From Acidobacteriota bacterium (GTDB lineage: Bacteria; Acidobacteriota; Terriglobia; Bryobacterales; UBA6623), in the NCBI GenBank assembly GCA_027624045.1, contig JAQBUE010000013.1, forward strand, positions 1-49,987: a stretch of DNA of 49,987 nucleotides, in the 5' to 3' direction. Position numbers and translations under genes: made by a program. Of the stretch, positions 22,847 through 31,180 are shown one piece after another. Position 1 is the first letter of the stretch. Each line of letters opens with the position of its first letter. Below the pieces are notes generated by a model that searched no databases, had not been told where the DNA came from, and saw nothing but the letters and a program-made list of their open reading frames with translations.

Positions 22847-23212
22847 CTAGCCCGCGTCAAGGGAGTTTTGTTGCTCCTCAGCTTCCTGGCACGAGCGGCA
22901 ATAGCGGGCCCAGGGGACGGCATCGAGACGCTTCTTGTCAACGATCTCGTTGCAGGACTGGCAGCGTCCGAAAGCCGTCGACGTCGTCCTCTCAATCGCC
23001 TTTTCCACCAAATGCAGCGTCTCACGCTCAGAATCACTTTGGCGGAACAGAAACTCCTTGGCATAGGAACTCGCGGCATGCTCGCCCGAATCTTCCGGCG
23101 AGCCGGCGTCGGCCGTTCGCCCCGCTTCGGCCATGCGGGACACGAGACTTTCGAGGTCCTTTTGCTTCTGCTCAAGCTTACGCCGATATTGCTCGCGACG
23201 CCTTTTATCCAT
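22847..23212 (-). CDS. DksA/TraR-family zinc-finger protein
   Basis: A 121-residue DksA-like regulator. A basic coiled-coil region (MDKRRREQYRRKLEQKQKD, then DLESLVSRMAEAG) leads to the zinc finger GRCQSCNEIVDKKRLDAVPW, ending in ARYCRSC. The Cys pairs are at about 84-87 and 105-108. DksA-type proteins enter the RNA polymerase secondary channel and change rRNA and stress promoters, in E. coli together with ppGpp. The usual acidic coiled-coil tip is not obvious (EDSGEHAAS is a candidate), so the mode of action may differ. It is on the minus strand, 148 bp upstream of comF. Confidence 0.85.
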   Translation of the reverse strand: MDKRRREQYRRKLEQKQKDLESLVSRMAEAGRTADAGSPEDSGEHAASSYAKEFLFRQSDSERETLHLVEKAIERTTSTAFGRCQSCNEIVDKKRLDAVPWARYCRSCQEAEEQQNSLDAG

Positions 23213-23316
23213 TTGCTATCCGAACGGGCTGCTACAGCGCCAGCCGACCATCCATCGAATTCTAGGGGCGTATATCAGGCGTGTCAACCGACATCTGTAA
23301 GGCTGGTTTTCTCACC

Positions 23317-24183
23317 CTACGCGGCCTGACGGCGGGCGTCGTCGATATATCGCCGGATGTAGGCCGACAGAGCTTGCCGCAGTTTCCCCATCACCGGCCA
23401 CGGTCCGTCGGCGCCGGGTGCGATCGGGCGATCTCGAATTCGACTGACCGGCATGAGTTCCCGGGTCGAGGAGGTGATAAACACCTCGTCGGCTTCGTAA
23501 AGATCGTCGAGCCGGAGCACTTTCTCCTCGACGGGCAGACCGAGTTCCGCCAGCATGACGGCTCTCGTCACCCCGGGCAAAGGTCCAGAAGAGAGCGGCG
23601 GCGTATAGGTCACGCCATCTTTTGCGGCAAAAATGTTTGCCGACGTGCATTCGGCCACCTCGCCGCGCTCATTCAACAGAATGACCTCGGCGAAGCCGTC
23701 GCGGTTCGCCGTCTCGGCCAAGGCCAGATTCCAAGCCCAGGAAAGTGTCTTGGTCCCGGCGAAGGGAGCGGCGGCATGGCGGCACTGCTCGGCTACATCG
23801 AGAGCGACCGACGGATCCCATCCCTGCAAGTCGTTCGTCAGCGCAACCAGGTCGGACTTGTTATCGGAACCCGGCCCGGCCCAGTATCCGCCCTGGCTTC
23901 GAAATACGCACACCCGCATGCTCGCTTCCCGCGCGTCGTTGGCCGCGATCAAACGTAGCAAGTTTGCCCGCAGTTCGGCGGGATCGTGGGGCAGATCGAG
24001 GTGCATCAGGCTCGCATCCCGAACCATCCTTTCCCAGTGACGCTCGTAGGCGAACGGAATGCCGTCGTAGATTCGGAAAGTCGTAAAAACGCCCCAGCCG
24101 GAAAGCAGACCGATCTGGCCGGGTGTAAAAATCTTCTCGCCGGTGGGGTGAATCTGATCGTTGTAAAGGATGTTCGGATGCAT
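23317..24183 (-). CDS. class IV aminotransferase / aminodeoxychorismate lyase-like
   Basis: A 288-residue fold-type IV PLP enzyme, a group that includes branched-chain aminotransferase (IlvE), D-amino-acid aminotransferase and PabC. Landmarks are LLSGWGVFTTFRIYDG (start of the N-domain), the PLP lysine in AGTKTLSWAWNLALAE, and VILLNERGEVAECTSANIFA, which grips the cofactor phosphate. Next are LPGVTRAVMLAELG and DEVFITSSTRELMPV. The last is where specificity is read, but the residues do not decide between PabC and an amino-acid aminotransferase. There are no folate or branched-chain genes nearby. The gene is divergent from the SnoaL-like gene. Confidence 0.85.
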   Translation of the reverse strand: MHPNILYNDQIHPTGEKIFTPGQIGLLSGWGVFTTFRIYDGIPFAYERHWERMVRDASLMHLDLPHDPAELRANLLRLIAANDAREASMRVCVFRSQGGYWAGPGSDNKSDLVALTNDLQGWDPSVALDVAEQCRHAAAPFAGTKTLSWAWNLALAETANRDGFAEVILLNERGEVAECTSANIFAAKDGVTYTPPLSSGPLPGVTRAVMLAELGLPVEEKVLRLDDLYEADEVFITSSTRELMPVSRIRDRPIAPGADGPWPVMGKLRQALSAYIRRYIDDARRQAA

Positions 24184-24370
24184 CGCACCCCATTATCTCC
24201 CAGAGTGATTGAGAACGGTTGCTTGCGTTTTGGATGAGTTTCTCGCGGCTTGACCACTCTCAACGTGCGCGCTAGGATGCTGAATTCGTGAACACCTGCG
24301 CTTGTCCCAGGCAAGGCCGCTAACGGCGCTGGATTTGTGTTCGTTTCATCCATTCGAGGAGGAGAGTTCC

Positions 24371-24745
24371 ATGTCAGTCGCGGATATCGCAAACGGTCTA
24401 GTGAGCCTGTGCAAACAAGGCAAGTTCTTGGACGCCGTCAACCAGTACTACGGCGAGAGTATCGTCAGCGTTGAGGCATTTGGGAATGAGAAAATGCCCG
24501 CCGAGATGTCGGGGATCGATGCCATCCGAGGTAAGAACCAGTGGTGGGCCGAAAACCACGAGGTCCACGGTCTGGAGGTCGCCGGGCCCTACGTCGGTGA
24601 CGCTGGGTTTGCTGTCAAGTTCAACCTCGATGTCACGCCCAAGATGACCGGCCAGCGCATGACGATGGTAGAGGTAGGTTGGTATACCGTGGCCGACGGC
24701 AAGATCAGCCGCGAAGAGTTCTACTACAACGCCCCGGGACAGTAG
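24371..24745 (+). CDS. SnoaL/NTF2-like small protein
   Basis: A 124-residue protein of the cone-shaped SnoaL/NTF2 fold. It has an N-terminal helix pair (VADIANGLVSLCKQGKFLDA), GIDAIRGKNQWWAENHEVHG and a C-terminal sheet (MTMVEVGWYTVADGKISREE). The family covers isomerases, ketosteroid-type enzymes and small-ligand carriers; catalytic residues cannot be assigned. The open frame starts earlier (24302), but the ATG at 24371 has GGAGGAGAG just before it and gives the family's usual start. The next gene, an oxidoreductase, begins 98 bp later on the same strand and could share the transcript. Confidence 0.75.
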   Translation: MSVADIANGLVSLCKQGKFLDAVNQYYGESIVSVEAFGNEKMPAEMSGIDAIRGKNQWWAENHEVHGLEVAGPYVGDAGFAVKFNLDVTPKMTGQRMTMVEVGWYTVADGKISREEFYYNAPGQ

Positions 24746-24842
24746 TCGGCCGGCGGGCGCAACCCGGGGCCCCGGTAAGATACGTGGCGACGATACGTGC
24801 AGACGATCCGCGCACGGGTTTCTTGACTCATGACAGGGGGAG

Positions 24843-26012
24843 ATGATGGCGAAACAACTTCGCGTCGGCATGATCGGCTACGGATTCATGGGCCGTGCTC
24901 ACTCGAACGCCTACAAGCGCCTCAACGACTTTTTCGATGTCGAGCACCGGCCGGTTCTCAAAGCCGCTTGTGCCCGCAAGCGCGAGAAAGCCGAAGCGTT
25001 TGCGGCTAATTGGGGCTACGAGCGGGTCGAGACCGATTGGCGTGCGGTCGTCGAAGCCGATGACATTGATCTAATCGACATCGCCGCTCCCAACCGGTTT
25101 CACCACGACATCGCCATCGCCGCGGCCAAAGCCGGCAAGATGGTGCTCTGCGAAAAGCCCTTGGCGATGACCGTAGCCGAGGCTCAGGAGATGACGGAGG
25201 CCGTCGAGAAGGCCGGCGTGGCGAACATGGTCTGGTTCAACTACCGCCGCGTGCCGTCGATCGCGCTCGCCAAACAGATCGTCGATGAAGGCCGCATCGG
25301 ACGGCCGTTCCACTACCGCGCCGAGTACCTGCAGGATTGGACAATCGCTGAAGACGTGCCTCAGGGCGGAGCGGGCCTCTGGCGGCTTGACGCGAACGTC
25401 GCGGGCTCGGGAGTCACAGGCGATCTACTGGCGCACTCGATCGACACGGCGATGTGGCTCAACGGGGCGATCACTCGCGTCACCGCCAAGACAGAAACCT
25501 TCGTCAAGGAGCGCAGGCATGCCGAAACGGGCAAAGTCGAGCCGGTGGAAATCGACGACGCCTGCATGTTCCTCGCCGAGTTCGCGAACGGCTCGATGGG
25601 CACGTTTGAATCGACCCGCTACGCGCGTGGCCGCAAGAACTTCAATACGTTCGAGATGAACGGCGCCGACGGCAGTCTCTACTTTGATCTCGAAGAGCCC
25701 GAGTATCTGCAGTTCTTCGAATACATGCAGCAACAGTCCGGCAAGAAAACCGAGGATCACCTGACCGGTTGGCGTAAGATCCACACCACGAACTCCGAGC
25801 ATCCTTACATGGATAAGTATTGGGTGCCGGGTACGTGTATCGGCTACGAGCACACTTTCTTGAATGCCCTGGCCGACTTCGTCACAGGGATAGAGACGTG
25901 CAAACCGACGCAGCCTGACTTCCGGAACGCGCTCCAGACGCAGCGGGTTTGCGAGGCTGTGCTGGATTCGGCGAAGAAGGGTCAGTGGCTGGAGACGGGC
26001 GTGGAACTCTGA
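24843..26012 (+). CDS. Gfo/Idh/MocA-family oxidoreductase
   Basis: A 389-residue NAD(P)-dependent sugar or inositol dehydrogenase-like enzyme. The Rossmann start is [18 protein letters not shown]. The catalytic-pocket strand is [13 protein letters not shown] with the EKP Lys (about 98). The C-domain carries [18 protein letters not shown], whose Asp/His triad fits the family. There is no signal peptide, so it is cytosolic. GGGGGA directly precedes the tandem ATGs at 24843 and 24846. Likely substrates are sugars, inositols or aminosugars; the pocket does not say which. The SnoaL-like gene precedes it, and the convergent gldA-type operon follows 102 bp later. Confidence 0.87.
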   Translation: MMAKQLRVGMIGYGFMGRAHSNAYKRLNDFFDVEHRPVLKAACARKREKAEAFAANWGYERVETDWRAVVEADDIDLIDIAAPNRFHHDIAIAAAKAGKMVLCEKPLAMTVAEAQEMTEAVEKAGVANMVWFNYRRVPSIALAKQIVDEGRIGRPFHYRAEYLQDWTIAEDVPQGGAGLWRLDANVAGSGVTGDLLAHSIDTAMWLNGAITRVTAKTETFVKERRHAETGKVEPVEIDDACMFLAEFANGSMGTFESTRYARGRKNFNTFEMNGADGSLYFDLEEPEYLQFFEYMQQQSGKKTEDHLTGWRKIHTTNSEHPYMDKYWVPGTCIGYEHTFLNALADFVTGIETCKPTQPDFRNALQTQRVCEAVLDSAKKGQWLETGVEL

Positions 26013-26081
26013 AAAGTCGGGGTGCGGTCGATGAGTTCGCCGCGAATGACCTGCCGCACATGCTCCTCGGCGGACACCTGG

Positions 26082-26122
26082 ACCGCTCCCTGGCGACCAC
26101 GGCTCGGTTCGTGGTTAGCCGC
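26082..26122. repeat. dispersed repeat, longer related copy
   Basis: ACCGCTCCCTGGCGACCACG followed by GCTCGGTTCGTGGTTAGCCG resembles the motif at 2-18 and 1404-1420, with the CCACG/CGTGG stem added. It forms the last codons and stop of the DUF4340 gene (26115) and most of the gap before the convergent oxidoreductase gene. Confidence 0.5.
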
Positions 26123-27362
26123 GCAGGTCGCGGCGGCGCGGGCGAAGCTTGTTGAAGTCCGCGCCGGAGATCACGTAGTACCACTCGGCGAAGCGGTTCT
26201 GTAGCTCGTCGGCCAGTGCTTTTCCCTTGCCGTCGGGGTCGTTCCCGTCGTTGTATTGCTTGGCGCGGGCCTCACTGTAGGAGACGGTGATGAAGAGATA
26301 GCGCTGCTCGTCAGCGCCTTCTTTGTTCTCTGCTTCCTTGCCGGCGGCGGCTTGGGCGGCCGCGCCACTGGAGGCGATTTCTCCGAAGCGCAGGGTGTAC
26401 TGGATGCCGTTCTTGGCGTCGACTATGATCTCCCCTTCGTTCGAGAGGAGTTGACCCGTTTGGGTGATGAAGAACCCCTTCTGTCGCAATGACATGATCG
26501 ATTCCTGCGAGAGCGTAATGCCTTGCTGCGTTTGCAGGTCATGTGTCAGGTGCTCAGGCTTGGGCTGAACGTCGACGATCTTGAGCGAGTCGAGAGCGCC
26601 GGTGAGGTCGTTCACCTTGCCGTCGTTCGGAGTGCCGCCGCCGCTCATGGTCCACTTGGCGTCTTTCTTGGTGAGCGTGAGGCTCTCCTGGTTTTCGAGA
26701 CGGCCAAGCATCTCGTTGATCGAGTAGCTGTTGACGAGAACTTTTTGGATATCTCCCGAAGCCAGCTTCAGAAGGTCGGTCTCGATCCAGTCCGCGAACT
26801 TCGCGGAGACGTCAGCCGATGTCTCGACCTCGTAGACGCGTTTCTGGCTCGGAATACGCATGTAGCTGCGGTTTGATTTACCTTCAACCTTCTTGCCGAT
26901 GATGAAGTCGGAAAGCACGCTGTCATTCTCGTCTTTCAACGTGACGCGCTTGCCACGCCCTTCGAGAGACACCTCGTTCTCGGCAAGAGGATCGATGACG
27001 CCGTAATCGCCATGCTCTTCGACGCGGTCGCTCACCATGGCGTCCTTGTGCAATTCCATCAGGGCGGCGGCTGTATCGGCGAGACGGTTTTCCGCGTCAG
27101 CCGGATAGTTGTAATGCGACGGTATGACCCACTTAGCGGCGGCAAACTCCACCTTCAGAGGCCGCGCTGTCGCGGTCTCTTCGTCATAGTCGACGACCTC
27201 GATCGATTTCGGGGCCTGTGGATCGGTGAAGTTCGGGTAAAAGACCTCGCCCTGATCGCTGAAGATCTCAGGGGTGGCGGCGCCCGGATCGATCACGATC
27301 GCGGCGGCCGCGAGTACGACGGCGGTCAAACCGAACAGGATGGTGGTCTTAAGTTCATTCAT
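26115..27362 (-). CDS. DUF4340 domain protein (transporter-associated)
   Basis: A 415-residue protein with one N-terminal membrane helix (ELKTTILFGLTAVVLAAAA) and a mostly beta periplasmic part, the DUF4340 layout. Visible stretches include DYDEETATARPLKVEFA and KWVIPSHYNYPADAENRLAD, then repeated WTMSGGG/KVNDLTGALDSLKIVD blocks typical of the family. DUF4340 genes in many phyla follow a GldA-type ATPase and a GldF-GldG protein, as here. The three may form one export or envelope complex; no member has a proven function in this phylum. The open frame extends to 27527, but ATG at 27362 removes an unrelated upstream stretch. It starts 19 bp after the stop of the fusion gene. The C-terminal basic tail (RPRRRDLRG) is encoded by a dispersed repeat. 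Confidence 0.8.
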   Translation of the reverse strand: MNELKTTILFGLTAVVLAAAAIVIDPGAATPEIFSDQGEVFYPNFTDPQAPKSIEVVDYDEETATARPLKVEFAAAKWVIPSHYNYPADAENRLADTAAALMELHKDAMVSDRVEEHGDYGVIDPLAENEVSLEGRGKRVTLKDENDSVLSDFIIGKKVEGKSNRSYMRIPSQKRVYEVETSADVSAKFADWIETDLLKLASGDIQKVLVNSYSINEMLGRLENQESLTLTKKDAKWTMSGGGTPNDGKVNDLTGALDSLKIVDVQPKPEHLTHDLQTQQGITLSQESIMSLRQKGFFITQTGQLLSNEGEIIVDAKNGIQYTLRFGEIASSGAAAQAAAGKEAENKEGADEQRYLFITVSYSEARAKQYNDGNDPDGKGKALADELQNRFAEWYYVISGADFNKLRPRRRDLRG

Positions 27363-27381
27363 GACGGATTCCCCGCTACGG

Positions 27382-30021
27382 TCAATGTTTCTCCTCGACA
27401 AGCCGGTCGGGCGAGACGCCGATCTTCTCGCGCCGCAAGCGGCGAATGGAAACGAACAGGAACAGCGCAAAGGCCGGGATTGGCGGCAGCGCGACCGCGA
27501 GCACCTTGATGGTGCTTTGAATACCACGGATCGAGGATTCCATCTCGGCCTTGGCCCGCTCCATCTCGCGCTGCTTTTCGTCTTCGATGTTCTTGCGCGC
27601 CACGGTGAGCCGGCGGTTCTCGGCCTTCTGCTGGTTGGCGATCATGATGCGCTTGGTTTGGATATCGAGGTCGGTGCGCGACTCCAGCAACGCCACGGCC
27701 TGATTGAGGCGCTCTTGGGCCTCGGTGAGCCTTTTTTCGGCGACTCCCTCGGCTTCTCTGGTATCCGTGAGCCGCGCTTCCTCGTACACACGAGTGAGGT
27801 CTTCCACGGCTTCGAGCGTGCGATGCTTCGGCCTCCGCTTGCGCAGGGCAATGAAGGAGTCGTCGCCGGCAAGCGAGTCCACGGCGTTCAAAAGTAAACT
27901 GACGTTGTCGAAGTTGAGATTCTCGACGCCTTGACGGCGGAGCTCGAAGAACTGCTCCCCCATCAGATCGAGATCGGCGACAACGATCGCATGAACGGGC
28001 TTGTCGCCCTCTTTGCCGTTGACGCGCGCCGCCAGTACGTAGCTGTCCGCATCGGGCTGATGCGGCACATTGGGATTGAATTGGACGCCGAACAGTGTCT
28101 GTTGCACAAGCCTCATCCACATCAATTGCCCGGAATCGACGCCGGTCCGGAGCAACGGGATGAACTCCGTCTTACCGCTCTCGGCGGGCTTCAAAACACC
28201 GGAGTGCATCAAGACAACTTCCTGCAAGCCCGACGTGACCGGGTCTTGTTCGTTGAACGGACTCTCGGAGGTTTTGTTGCCCGCGCCGATGAAAATAATC
28301 TCTTCGGGCAGCTTCCCGATCTGCGGATGTGGATTGTACTTATCCCACGCGATCTGATCCTTCGGCCACTGTACACCGAGCACGTCAAGCAGCGGCTGCA
28401 CATCGGTCGGTGGCGCGGGAGGCGGCGCGCCCTGCTGAAACGGGTTGCGCGGCGGGATCTGCGGCGAGAGTTCGATATTGAACGCCGGCAGCGGGTCGAG
28501 CACGATCAGCGCCGGGTTCCCGGCCTTGACGTAGTTCGTCAGGCGCTCAAGCTCCTCATCGCTGATCGTGTGCGGTAGCACGGCCAGCAAAACGTCAAGG
28601 TCACCCGGGTAGTCGGCATCGGCCGGTACCTTCACAACTTCATACTGCTTGCGCAGTTCAGCAACAATGGACCAATCCGTCGACTGTCGGCGGCTCTGAA
28701 AATCAAACCCTCCAAACATGTTGACCTTGGTGTTGAGAACGCCTACTTTTTTCTTCGCGGCGTTCGATACCACCCGCACCGAACGCAGGATTTCGTATTC
28801 CGCGGGCAGGCCGGGGTCGAAGAACGGGATTACGAATTCTTCCGCGCCGCGGCTGAACGCGATGCCAAAGAAGATCTCATCCGGGCTGCCCGGTGTCTGT
28901 TCGAAAATCGGAATTGGGCGCGGCTGGATGTTGTAACGCTCTTCGGCTTCACGAGCCTCGGGTGTATACTTCTCTGTTTCGATGACGCGCGTTTGGATGA
29001 CACCGCCGCCAAGTGCGTTGAACTCCCGCAGCACGTTCACGATGTTGTTGCGGGTTTGCAGATAGCGCCGGGGTACGTCGCGGCTCATAAAGGCCTGGAT
29101 GAAGACGGGGCGTTCCGTATCGAGTTCGTCGATCAATCCGGCGGTCTCCTCCGACAGCGAGTGCAGGCGCTCGGCCGTGAGATCGACGCGGCCTCCGAGC
29201 CTCCCGGTCAGCACCGTAAGGCTGGCCACGATGACGAGCATCGCGAGGCTCCGCGCCAGATAGTGCCTTCCCAGCGGCGCCGCGCCCTTGCCTGTCTGCC
29301 AGTGCCGCCGGCCCAGCAGCGCGACGTTCAGGTAGAGCATCGCAAGCGTGAACGTCACAAAGTACAGCAGCGACGAGACAGAGAAGACGCCGGAAGCGAA
29401 GTCCTGGAACTGTTCCCGGAACGAAAGGGCCTCAATGAGCCGCTGCAATCCGCCCGTCAAGATGACACCGACGTTGTGAATGAACACGGGGATGGCGCAC
29501 AGCGCCGCGCCCAAGATGAATGCCACCGTCAGATTCGAGGTGAGCAGCGAAACCAGCATGCCCAGGGTCAGCAGCGCCGCCCCCATCAGCCAGTAGCCGA
29601 CGTAGGTCGAGAACATCAATCCCAGGTCGGGGCTGCCGAGCCACATCAGCACGAACACGTGGCTGAGCGAGAAGACCAGCGCGACGGTGTAGATCGCGAG
29701 AGCCGCCAGATACTTGCCGATCACAATGTCGCTGTCTGTCGCGGGCAGGGTCAGCAGTAACTCATCGGTGCCGTTGCGCTTCTCTTCCGCCCACAGACTC
29801 ATCGTGATCGCCGGGATCAGGAAGACCAGCAGGTAGGGCATGAAGCGATTCAGGGGATCGAGATTCGCCAGATTATTGGCGAAGAACGCCCCCTGCCAGA
29901 AAGCAGCTACCGCGCTCAAGAAAACGAAAAGCGTGATGAAGACGTAGCCGATCGGACTCGAAAAATAGCTCGTGAGTTCGCGTTTGAGAATGGCTTTCGG
30001 GAATCGCCAGGATTCGTTCAT
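27382..30021 (-). CDS. GldF-GldG fusion: ABC-2 permease plus GldG-like domain
   Basis: An 879-residue fusion. Residues about 1-240 are an ABC-2/GldF-type permease, with about six membrane helices (YFSSPIGYVFITLFVFLS, PYLLVFLIPAITM, YTVALVFSLSHVFVLM and so on) and EEKRNGTDELLLTLP, typical of these permeases. After a linker and another helix (ARSLAMLVIVASLTVLTG), residues about 280-780 are a GldG-like periplasmic domain: LHSLSEETAGLIDELDTERP, EILRSVRVVSNAAKKKVGVL, PGDLDVLLAVLPHTISDEEL and NPALIVLDPLPAFNIELSP. The C-terminus has a coiled coil (AQERLNQAVALLESRTDLDI) and a final membrane helix. GldF and GldG are separate proteins in Bacteroidota gliding complexes; fused or neighbouring versions are common elsewhere. 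The start overlaps the ATPase stop (ATGA). Confidence 0.83.
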   Translation of the reverse strand: MNESWRFPKAILKRELTSYFSSPIGYVFITLFVFLSAVAAFWQGAFFANNLANLDPLNRFMPYLLVFLIPAITMSLWAEEKRNGTDELLLTLPATDSDIVIGKYLAALAIYTVALVFSLSHVFVLMWLGSPDLGLMFSTYVGYWLMGAALLTLGMLVSLLTSNLTVAFILGAALCAIPVFIHNVGVILTGGLQRLIEALSFREQFQDFASGVFSVSSLLYFVTFTLAMLYLNVALLGRRHWQTGKGAAPLGRHYLARSLAMLVIVASLTVLTGRLGGRVDLTAERLHSLSEETAGLIDELDTERPVFIQAFMSRDVPRRYLQTRNNIVNVLREFNALGGGVIQTRVIETEKYTPEAREAEERYNIQPRPIPIFEQTPGSPDEIFFGIAFSRGAEEFVIPFFDPGLPAEYEILRSVRVVSNAAKKKVGVLNTKVNMFGGFDFQSRRQSTDWSIVAELRKQYEVVKVPADADYPGDLDVLLAVLPHTISDEELERLTNYVKAGNPALIVLDPLPAFNIELSPQIPPRNPFQQGAPPPAPPTDVQPLLDVLGVQWPKDQIAWDKYNPHPQIGKLPEEIIFIGAGNKTSESPFNEQDPVTSGLQEVVLMHSGVLKPAESGKTEFIPLLRTGVDSGQLMWMRLVQQTLFGVQFNPNVPHQPDADSYVLAARVNGKEGDKPVHAIVVADLDLMGEQFFELRRQGVENLNFDNVSLLLNAVDSLAGDDSFIALRKRRPKHRTLEAVEDLTRVYEEARLTDTREAEGVAEKRLTEAQERLNQAVALLESRTDLDIQTKRIMIANQQKAENRRLTVARKNIEDEKQREMERAKAEMESSIRGIQSTIKVLAVALPPIPAFALFLFVSIRRLRREKIGVSPDRLVEEKH

Positions 30022-30926
30022 AGGGCGCCTCCCTCAGTGCTCGTGGTTGATTCGGCGTGGCGCTCGTCCTCGGATGGCGGGGCCGCGTCATGCGCGGATG
30101 CCACCGCGGGAGCGGTTGCCGCTGGTTGTTCGTATGCCGACTGCGCCCCTGACAGCGATGCTGTAGCGTTCGGGGCGGCTTGCGATGGTTTGGCAGTCGA
30201 GTTACCAGTCAAGCGGTAGAACGCCGCTTCAAGGCTTTCGCCGGCTTCCATCTCGCTAACCGTGCCGTCGAAGACCACGCGGCCTTCATTGACAACGATG
30301 ACATGGTCGGCCATGGCTTCGACTTCCTGCAAAATGTGCGTAGAGATGAGAATGGTCTTGGTCGCGCCCAGGTCCCGAATCAACTGCCGCACGTACCGAA
30401 TCTGATTGGGATCGAGACCACTGGTCGGCTCATCCATGATCAGGATGTCGGGCTCGTGGAGCAACACCTGGGCCATGCCGACACGTTGGCGATAGCCTTT
30501 CGATAGCTTGAAAATGCTCTTCTCAAGTACGGCTTCGAGATGACACTGCGTCACCACGGCGTCAATGCGCTGCTTGGTGCGATCCGGCGCAAGTCCGCGG
30601 GCCTCGCCGAAGAACTGAAGCAACTCAAGCGGCGTCATTTCCGGATAGAGCGGACCGTTCTCGGGCAGATACCCGATGCGGGCCGCGGCTTCGATGCGGT
30701 CGGTGGCCACGTCGAGGCCACCGAGCCACGCCGAACCTTCGCTCGGGGCGAGGTAGCCGGTGAGGATCTTCAAAGTTGTCGATTTGCCAGCACCGTTCGG
30801 TCCCAGAAACGCGGCAACTTGGCCTTGCGAAACTGAGAACGACACATCCCTGATGGCGGCAAACTCACCATAGAATTTGCTGAGGCCACGCGCCTCGATC
30901 GTCGCCATGCCATTAGTCTCTGACAT
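30018..30926 (-). CDS. ABC ATPase, GldA-type, with extra C-terminal tail
   Basis: A 302-residue ATP-binding protein. Walker A GPNGAGKSTTLKILTGY (about residue 40), the signature LSKGYRQRVGMAQVLLHEPD, Walker B ILIMDEPTSGLDP, and H-loop ILISTHILQE are all present. It is the ATPase for the downstream GldF-GldG fusion, with which it overlaps by four bases. ATG at 30926 is chosen because GGAAGG precedes it; the frame continues five codons upstream. The last about 60 residues (AKPSQAAPNATASLSGAQSA onwards) are an Ala/Ser/Pro-rich, probably disordered tail not found in standard GldA proteins of about 300 residues; its role is unknown. Confidence 0.87.
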   Translation of the reverse strand: MSETNGMATIEARGLSKFYGEFAAIRDVSFSVSQGQVAAFLGPNGAGKSTTLKILTGYLAPSEGSAWLGGLDVATDRIEAAARIGYLPENGPLYPEMTPLELLQFFGEARGLAPDRTKQRIDAVVTQCHLEAVLEKSIFKLSKGYRQRVGMAQVLLHEPDILIMDEPTSGLDPNQIRYVRQLIRDLGATKTILISTHILQEVEAMADHVIVVNEGRVVFDGTVSEMEAGESLEAAFYRLTGNSTAKPSQAAPNATASLSGAQSAYEQPAATAPAVASAHDAAPPSEDERHAESTTSTEGGAL

Positions 30927-31107
30927 AGTCGCCTTCCGCAAAGATTAATTTTGGCGAGATGGGCTTTCACATCCTCGCTTTGCGTCGAGAATGCCCGGGT
31001 AGGCCCGTAACGTATTTCGAATTCCCAAACCTGCCCCGGTGGACCCTAGCTCTCTTTCAATGTACACAAAACAGCAGGGTCGGCTCAAGTTGGGTTGGGA
31101 AGCGCGT

Positions 31108-31139
31108 CCTTGACTCGCTGACGCGTCAAGGCACATACT
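31108..31139 (+). promoter_or_regulatory. candidate promoter with an overlapping inverted repeat, upstream of the pectate lyase
   Basis: TTGACT at 31110-31115 and CATACT at 31134-31139 are spaced 18 bp, a plausible sigma-70 pair. CCTTGAC (31108-31114) and GTCAAGG (31125-31131) form a perfect 7-bp inverted repeat around the -35 box. A repressor or an RNA hairpin could act here. Only the pectate-lyase gene lies downstream on this strand. Confidence 0.4.
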
Positions 31140-31180
31140 GGGCCGGCGCTCCACATCTATCTTCCGGAGAATCGTCGTCC

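Noticed and set aside
23317..24183. Naming the class IV aminotransferase pabC or ilvE
   Set aside because: The cofactor motifs fit both, and the specificity region does not decide.
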